Positions 52,601-61,600 of a DNA stretch of 64,000 nt are shown piece after piece. The position numbers and the translations under genes were made by a program. The stretch's first letter is position 1. Every line of letters begins with the position of its first letter. The notes beneath the pieces were generated by a model. That model was not told the DNA's origin. It saw only the letters and a list, made by a program, of their open reading frames with translations, and did not search any database. Origin of the DNA: Acanthaster planci (lineage: Eukaryota; Echinodermata; Asteroidea; Valvatida; Acanthasteridae); the NCBI RefSeq assembly GCF_001949145.1, contig NW_019091360.1, positions 3,639,816-3,703,815 on the forward strand, written 5' to 3'.

Positions 52601-55600
52601 ACACCAGAGAAGCTGGAAGCTGTGGAGACTGTTATGGAGAGAGAAGAGAAGGTTGAGGAACTTCCTGTTGCACCCGTCATCCTCCACAAGATCAGAGACA
52701 AGGTCAGTTGCTGGAAACCACATCTTGGAGAGTTTCATTTTTTGTGCAAGAAATGATTCATAGTTCATCTGTTGTTCTAACCGAACAAAGAACCTGTAAC
52801 CTTTTTAATCGTAATCATTTCTTTAATTTTTTTTCAATTTCATTTTCCAGAGCACCAAAGAAGGGAAGGCAGTGAAATTTACTTGCACTGTGACTGGAAC
52901 ACCCCAGCCTGAAATCAAGTGGTTCTTGTAAGATTCAGTTCTGAAACATTTGATAACATCAATTTTAGGTGGTCAGGGCTCTGCACTGTTCGTTAATTTC
53001 CCTTGTTAAACTCCATTTTTTGATAACCATCTGTAAATATGTTTTCTTTCACCTCTGCAGAAACAAGGATCTTCTTGAGGCAAGTACTCATTTCATTCAA
53101 ACCTTTGAGGAAGATGTTGCCTCATTGACTATTGAGCATCCAAAACCTAAGGATGCTGGAGAGTACAAGTGTGTGGTCGTCAACACAGCAGGAGAAGATG
53201 TCTGCAAAGCCAAGTTGACCGTGATTGGTAAATGCTTTGGAGAATTTGTATCTTGATGAGAGGGATATGCTTCCTTTTTTGTCATTTTTCTTCAACACCT
53301 CTTTTTGAAAAAAATAATGTCAAGCAAAAGTACATGAGCATTTAGAAAAAAAAAGTTGATTCCTTGAAGTTATTTAGAGAGAAATTATTTTTACACCTTT
53401 CAAGTTGCTTGCTTTATCAGAAATCAGAAAAACCTGGTGGAAATTTCATCTCATTCTTTCTGAAGTGATCAGCTTTAACATAATACTTCAAATGTTGAAA
53501 AGCTTTTTCCTTCACCAAAAGAAGTAGCACAGAAGACTTGATTTTCTAATCATGGCAATGGCTTTTTTGATCTCTGCTAATTCAGAAGTCAAAAGAGGAC
53601 CATCATTTATCGAGAAGCCACAGGTTGAAGATACACCTGAAGGTGAGAATAGCTGTTTTCCTTTAAGTTTTAATTTAAAGATAAAAAATACATAAAATTA
53701 CCATTCATTTAGTTTAAGTTTTGTTAACCTGTCATTTTTCTGAATTAAATTTTTTTTAAATTGTTTGTGTGAAAAAAGGTAATGAGGCCATCTTCCGATG
53801 CAAGGTTGATGGTTTCCCCAAACCTGAAATTACATGGAACAAAGGTTGGAAACAGATTACAAGTGGAGGAAGATTTGCTATCACCTTTGACGAGGATACT
53901 GATGACAGTGTCTTGACAATTAAGGACACAACCCCCTCAGATGCTGGGAAGTACACTTGCTATCTGAAGAGTCCTCTAGGACAGGACAGCTCCACAGTGA
54001 GTTTAAAAGTCACACCTAAGCCCGAAGAGAAACCTGAGGAAGAAGACAAACCAGATGAAAAGCCTGAGGAAAAAGCTCCAGTCCCAGAAGTTGAGCAAAT
54101 TGAGGCAGTGCCTGAGGTTTTGAAACCAGAGGAGGTTCCTACAGAAGTAATTTCTGTTGAGGAGGTCGAAGCAGTCCCTGAAGAGAAACCAAAGGTCCCA
54201 TCAGCTAAAGTTGACATTGAAGCAGTGGCAGAGGAACAAGCTGAGACTGAAGTAGCATTCAAGGTCAAGCCCCATGTCAAAGAAGAAGTGGTTCTTCCAG
54301 TAAGCACTGAGCCCGAGGAAGTCAGTGTGGAAGTTGTCCTAGAAGAGGAGACCAAACCTGAGGAAGTTCCTGAAAGGAAGCCGACCTTCACTGTGAGTTC
54401 TGAGGAGGAAGTCAGCAAAGTTTTTAAACCTAAAGTTTCTGTGAAGGCTGAGGAACAGGTGGATTCAGCAGTTACTGCCCAGTTCAAGCCTCACCAAGAA
54501 GAAGAAATTGAAGTGCAAGCTGCATTCAAGAGACCAGAAGAAGAAAAACCGGCAGCTGTTCCTGTAGAAAAAGCAGCTGCTAAACCTAAGCCAACCTTTA
54601 TTGAAGAGGAGCTTCCTTATGCAGCTCCAGCCTATCCGGAAAAGTTGGAAGGTCTTCCAGAAGAAGAGCTAGAGACAGCAGTCACTAAACACATTCTGCA
54701 GCCAACAGATGAAGCTGGTGAACTTCCATCTGCAGAGGAGGTAGTTCCCATCGAAGCTACTCCCAAACTCGCTCCTACAGATTTCTTAGACATTTCTGAG
54801 AAGAAGCCAGAAAAGATCAGAGGCTTTCCAGAAAAAGAGGCTGTGCCTGAAGAGTTGGAAGAGGTAGAAGCCATTCCAGAAGTAACACCAGAGAAGCTGG
54901 AAGCTGTGGAGACTGTTATGGAGAAAGGGGAGAAGGTTGAGGAACTTCCTGTTGCACCCGTCATCCTCCACAAGATCAGAGACAAGGTCATTTCTAGATC
55001 TTAGTATTTCAGCAAATTTGACTAGCATTATTAGAACTATCTTGCCCATTTATCTATGCAAACACTTTATTTTAAGCCTTCATTAAACAAATGTTATATT
55101 TGCCCCACCAAACATCACATGTCATGAAAAGGTCATGTGTAGTTTTCTAATCAGCATACACTTTTTACTCTGCAGAAAGTGAAAGAAGGAACACCCATGA
55201 AATTCACATGCACCGTTTCTGGGGAACCCAAGCCGGAAGTCCAATGGTTCAGGTAGCCTGGTCAATTTCTTTCCATAGACTTTCATGTATGGTACTATGG
55301 GCCCTTTTTGCATAGATGTTTGACCAAGAGACATCAAGATATGCACCTAATGTGTACACTATGACTGTCTGGAAATGATGATTTCTTATTGATGACATGC
55401 TGTTATTGTAAAGACAATCACTTTCAACTGTTTGAAATTCCTTTCCATGTTTTGCCAACTTATAGGGCTTTCCACTGCACACTAATAATTTAACTTATTG
55501 AAAATAGCTTAAATAAATTAAGTTGTTTTTTATCTTAGAATAAATGCCAGAAGCCAGTTTGGAGACTGGCGACTATAATTAATTGATTTCTTCCACAGTT

Positions 55601-58600
55601 GATATTATGTTGTGTGTGCTCCCTTTACTGGAGGGTTTCTAGTTAAAAGGATTTCCTTACATTATTATAAATTCATCATGATTCCATCATGATCGTTTTC
55701 AGGGATGGCACTCTCCTTCAACCTTCCAGTAAAAACATCCAGACCTTTGAAGCTGACACAGCCGTCTTGGCTTTACCCAAACCTAAACCAAGGGATGCTG
55801 GCGAGTACAAATGTGTTGCTATCAATCCATCAGGGGAAGATTACTGTACCGCCACACTGATTGTTCAAGGTTAGACAGCCTATTCAAAACTTCGTTAAGT
55901 TCTAGGCTCCTGTACAATCTCACAGTTTATTGGTTTGTTTTGAATTCATGATGCTAAAGATGCTGTGAACCTTAGAAAAATTCACTCATTTGACTACCAT
56001 TTACATTCAGATTATAAAAGGCTGTATTGTGATTATATGGAGTCAAATGGAAATACCACTAGCCCCGTGGGAAGTCACTGGCTTGCAACTGTAACCACTT
56101 CCCATTGACTCATGCATTACCTCTAGCCACCGTCAGTTCAAGACATAGCCTCAGTCTCAAGATTCTACATACTTTGAGCAATCCTTTAATCTTCTTCCAC
56201 AGGGTTTCTCTTCACAACTCTAAATACTTCATTATCCTAACTTTTGTACATGTTGATACTTAACTTTTGGTCATATCAACAGAAATAAGGAAAGCACCAT
56301 CATTTGAAGAAAAACCAACAGTACCAAGTACACCTGAGGGTAAGACTCTATTGCTTGTTGTCTTCCAGAAGTTGAAAGCTGGAGCAGAAATTTCTTGTGA
56401 TGGTAAACCTGAGTAGAAAAAAAAAATTGGCTCTTTTTGTATGTGTAGCCTCCTCTGTTGAATTTTGGTAATGACTGTTTAAATTTTATATGATTACTTT
56501 TTGGTTTAGGTACTGATGCCGTTTTCCGCTGCAAAGTGGAAGGCTCCCCCAAACCGGAAGTCTCTTGGTCCAAGGGCTGGAAGCAGATCAAGCCAGGAGC
56601 AAAGATAGACATCACCTTTGACGATACAACCCAGGAGAGTGTGCTGACTATCAAGGATGTCAAGCCTTCTGATGCTGGCAAGTACACCTGCAAGCTGAGC
56701 AACCAACTGGGAGAAGAGAAGGCCGACGTCAGTCTGGTGGTCACCCCAAAACCAAAAGAAGAGAAGATCCCAGAGAAGCCTGAGATGAAGGAGGAAAAGA
56801 AACCAGAAGAAAAAGTTGAACCACTGGTAAGAATGTGGATTTCATGTCTGTTTCACCCATCTGAAGAAACATTGAGTATTTAGTAAGATATTTCCTTTTT
56901 TTAATTCATAAATTTTGGTCAGAAACCCTGCAAGTTCTTTTGCCCAGCATCTATTCATGTCAGTCAAAATATCAAAAATTGTAATTTTTAGTATCAACAG
57001 TGTACCATTTATCTGTCACTTTCTGATGAAACAGATATAAAGTGAATGTTAAACTTTCTGTATCCAATGTCTAACCAGCCTACTGAGGAGATGAAGCCAG
57101 CCAAACTAGAGGAGATGCCTGCTGAGGTGACGCCAGAAAAGATTATTCCTGTCACTAAGGCGGAGGTAGAAACTGCACCAACCCAAGAACCAGAAGGTGA
57201 TTCACGATAAAATCTTTGCCCAGCTTGCTATTTTCTCAAAATACTGCAGTATACAGTATTCTTGTGTAAATCTGCAGTTATGAATTGTTCGCAAAGTTTC
57301 TTTCAGTATTGACTTTTATCTTCATTTCAGGTCCAGCAAAGTTTGTTGCAAAACCTGGAGCTTTTGTTGAGTCTATCGAAGATGAGGATGCCATGATCAC
57401 TTATGAGATCAGTGATGATATGACGGATGTGAAATGGTTCCGGGAAGGAGAGGAGATTCAAGAAGGTGAAAAGTTTGCCTTCAAGAAGGATGGGCGTCGT
57501 CGCTCCCTTGTTATCAAAGACGCAACCCTTGAGGACAAAGCCAGGTATATGTGCGTTCTCCCAGAAGACAAGGCAGGCACAAAGCTCTTTGTGAAAGGTA
57601 AGTCTCCAAAATTTCTAGTTTAGCCAAAATGATTGCTTTTGATGTGATATGCTTTTGTAACTAGCGCATTTCCAGGTACCTATTAATCTGAAATGTGCTA
57701 CAGTGGAAGGCCGCTATAACAAACACAACAAGGTCCACTCTAAATGTTCCGTACAGCTGTTGTTCGGTGTAGCGAAATTTACTGCCGAACTTTTTTTTGC
57801 CATGTTGAATAGCGCCCTCACTTGTCTAACTGAAGTGCACTCTCTTGTGATAACATGGTTTGCTGTTTTCTGGCTGTTTTGCAGTTGCATACACATTTGA
57901 GGTTTCTAAAAATGTACTTGTTAATTATTTTTGCTTTTTATTAAATTGCAAGTTATAAAATTTATTTCAAGTTTGTCCTAAAAGTGGTGAAGGTACTGCT
58001 CAGGATCGATCTCTAATGCATGCTGTGGGGAATCTTGGTGGTTTGTATATCAGTGGCGCCCACTTTAAACTGATGTTAATGCAATGCCACGGTGCGCGTG
58101 TGGTTTTCTTCCGCAACCGATCACGCAGAGTTGCAAAACCAGTGCCCATTTAATACCATTGGCAGATTAACCGTGCATGCCCTAGCCGTTTCTAGAAGAC
58201 GACTTTGAACAAGTGCGTACCAATGTATCCAGTTTCTCAGCTAGTTAATTACAATTAACTCTTCAACAACTAGTGGCTTTCCCTTCTAATCGTTGGGGAA
58301 ATAATGGCCACTTGTCACTTTCCAACATCAAAACTTGACTGTTTTAAAAGTTGACGTTCGGTAATTACAAACGCCAACTGCAAACTGTTCTGCAGGTTTT
58401 GTGCACAAAATATTGGGAGCCAAGGACAATGTTCGGTACAGCCGAATGTTGGGTATGGCAGTGTTCAGTATAGCGGCATTCCACTGTACTTTGTATCAAC
58501 TTTATTCCTGTGTAGACCATGATGAACACTAAGGGAAAGGTGAGAAATCATCATAAGAAGTAGTCAAAAGCCTGTATTGTATACAACGGTTTTATATAAA

Positions 58601-61600
58601 CTTGTTTATATCAAAATTTGAGCCATTTGAATGAATTTTTTGTGCTCACAAAAATACTTTTGTACTTTTTTGTGTGGAACTTGTTTCCATAGAAACTGTC
58701 CACATTGTCAATATCCCAGAAGAGATGACAATCAAGGAGGCAGATAAGGGAATGCTGAAGGTGGAGTTCAACAAAGACGTCTCCCGTAAGAGGGTCACCT
58801 TCTTCAAGGATGGCAAGGAGCTGAAGTCCAGCAAGAAGTACAAGATTGTCCGCAAGGAGAACACGGCCACCTTGACCATCAATGATGTGGTCCCAGAGGA
58901 TGCTGGAGAGTATACAGTCACGGCAGAGGAGGTGAAGGCAACAGTGACGATGTTTGTTGAAGAGAAGCCCAAACCCAACCCGCCAATCTTTGTGCAGGTA
59001 CCCAAGGCTCTGGACATCATTGAAGGTAGGAAATAGATGTTGGTCACTAAGTCACTAAAGTGACTTGTGTTTTTTCTTTATTTGAAGAGCTTGCATCGTG
59101 ATCATTGTTGATCTATGTTTCAAATTTTCTATTACCTATAAATTGTAAAGAGAATACATTGGGAGACATTTTGCATTGATTTGTAGCTAAATGAAATGAT
59201 TCTTCACCCATAGAGCAACATTCCCTTCATCATTCATGCTTGATACTCCAGTGGCATCTTAACGAGGGGCTGGGGGGAACATTACCCCCAGCAAAGTCTA
59301 TGCCCCTTGGGTTCCAAACATTTTAAATTTAGAAGGCGCACAATCTATGTACAAGTACAGTACTATGTACAGTACATGGCATCCTGATCTGGTTTGTAAG
59401 ATTTGTACTTTATAATGACTAATTTATTATTCATTTGTTATTTATAGAAAGTTTGAATTGGGCTTATCTCTGTTGCAGGTGAGTCTGCCACCTTTCGCTT
59501 CAAAGTTAGCGGTACTCCAGCTCCAACAATTCAGTGGTTCAAAGGATGGCGGGAGATCACACCCGGTGATCAGTTCTCCATGACGTATGACGAGGAGACC
59601 GACGAGCATCGCTTCATTATCCATTCTGTCACTATCAAAGATGCCGGCAAGTACCAGTGTCAGCTGGTCAGCGAGAACGGCCAGACCAAGTACGGCGTCT
59701 CTTTAATGGTGCAAGAGAAGCCAGCAGAAGAGGCTCCGTTTGTCGTCCCATTGAAGAGGTGAGTAGGCATATCATTTTGCTGTAGCCAGAACTTGTTATA
59801 CTTGTGGGTCATGCTTGATGAACTATAGGATCTTGGTGTTTCTGAGAATATACTTTATGAGCAGTGTAGTTTGGATATAACAATATAGACTTCAGTTGTG
59901 GTTTGGGGGGTATTTAGGTAGCCTCTCACCACTGTGGTTGTGGGTTCCATTATACCGACCCAGAACATTTGCCAAGAAGGCTTTCTCTGGGTTCTTCAGT
60001 TTTCTTCCCTTTGCAAAGATCAACACTCACAACCTCTGGTTGTGCTCTATGGTCCGATGTGAATCACTTGGCAGCTGCCTTATAGGTACCTGTACATACC
60101 TTGTGCTTGACCACATTGTAGTTTAGTGTGTCTTATTGTACAGTACATTTGAATATACATTTCAAGGAATGAGCTCTTAATATAATGAATACAGTATTAT
60201 TATTGTGTGATAGAATTTCAAGGGCTGCAGTAATATGTTTGAAATTCCTGTTCTGTCCACAGACGTCCCTCCCAGGAAGTCAAACAGCAAGAGGAAATTG
60301 ACATCATGGCACTCCTGCGGGGCATTGAGCCCAAGGACTATGAGAAGGTGTTGCGGGAGGCTGGCGTCTATGACTTCCGAGCAATCCTGAAGCATCTCAA
60401 GATGATGCAGAAGGAGATGGAAATCGAGGAGGAGCCAGTCTATGAGGTGAGGAGTTATTGTCTTCCGATGTCCTCCTTTAACAGAAAGAGGCAAAGAAAC
60501 TAGCTCTGTATTGAATTGTTTGTCCGATGGTATACCCGTGTATGGCTTCTGGGAGTATCATCAATTGTTAGGAAATTCTCCACAGTACTAAATATTTTTC
60601 TTGTTTGAATTCTCATCCACTCTGTTTTCTTCCTAAAATCACAGTCTGTAAAACACACGCTGCAACTATCAATTCTCTTGTAATCACTTCTGTATTTTCA
60701 CACAAGTGTCTTATCCCCTGTTACCCTCCTAAATGACAAAAGGTGCTGGCAGAAGGAGATGAAATTGAAGAAGTGGAAGCGCTGCAAATCGAGTCGCCCA
60801 TTTTCTCAGTTGCACCTGCCCCAACTGTCTTGAGCCGTGCTGCTGAACCACCCAAAGGTAGGCTCTCTCCCTGTTGCAAACTGTCCTTTAGATGTTTTTG
60901 TTATCTCATCCAAACAGTCCAGCCCTCAAGATTTCCAATTTCTATGCAGAGAGACACTGCGTTCGCTGCTGTCTTTGGCAACTTTCATTTCAACTTCTCC
61001 TGAACATGTTGATTGTTTCAAAGTTTAAACTTCTCAACCAAAGTATTGAACTGATTGTGAAGTAAAAGTTAACATTGCAGTTAGTATGTAGATGTTTGTT
61101 CAATTTTACATAGCTAATAAAATTTGGGTTTATTTTCGGTTTCTTGGTATTGAAGAGAGTCATTAAGTGGCTTTATCTTCAAGTTGACTTTTATGATTGT
61201 TCCTCTGTCGTACGTGCTCTTGACACAAAGTCTCTAGTAGTTCATAGTCTTTTGAAAATATCCCCAGCTTCTGCAGTTGTGGTGTGTTGCGCTTTGTTCA
61301 GCCCCTTTCCAAATGGCGTAGTAACTTGCACACACATCAAATGGTGTCTTGTGTAACTTTGTGTGCTGTGCACAATGGAGTCCTACTAAACTATGAAATT
61401 AACCTATCAGTCCTAATGGTGGTGAGCGATTGCCCCTAGTTTAATCCACCTGTTTTTAAGACTTGTTACTTGGCACAATCTTTCCATACATGCACTTGCT
61501 AATTAGCATAAATGGGTAAGTGTTGTTGCTTGCTTACAAAAAGCATTTTTATGGCTGTACCATTTACATTCCTGCTACCTAAATAGGTAAGTATAAGCTT

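Noticed and set aside
59915-60075. tRNA gene or SINE with a B-box-like gggttcc in intron 52
   Set aside because: No A box, no cloverleaf and no poly-A tail; kept only as a note in the intron entry.
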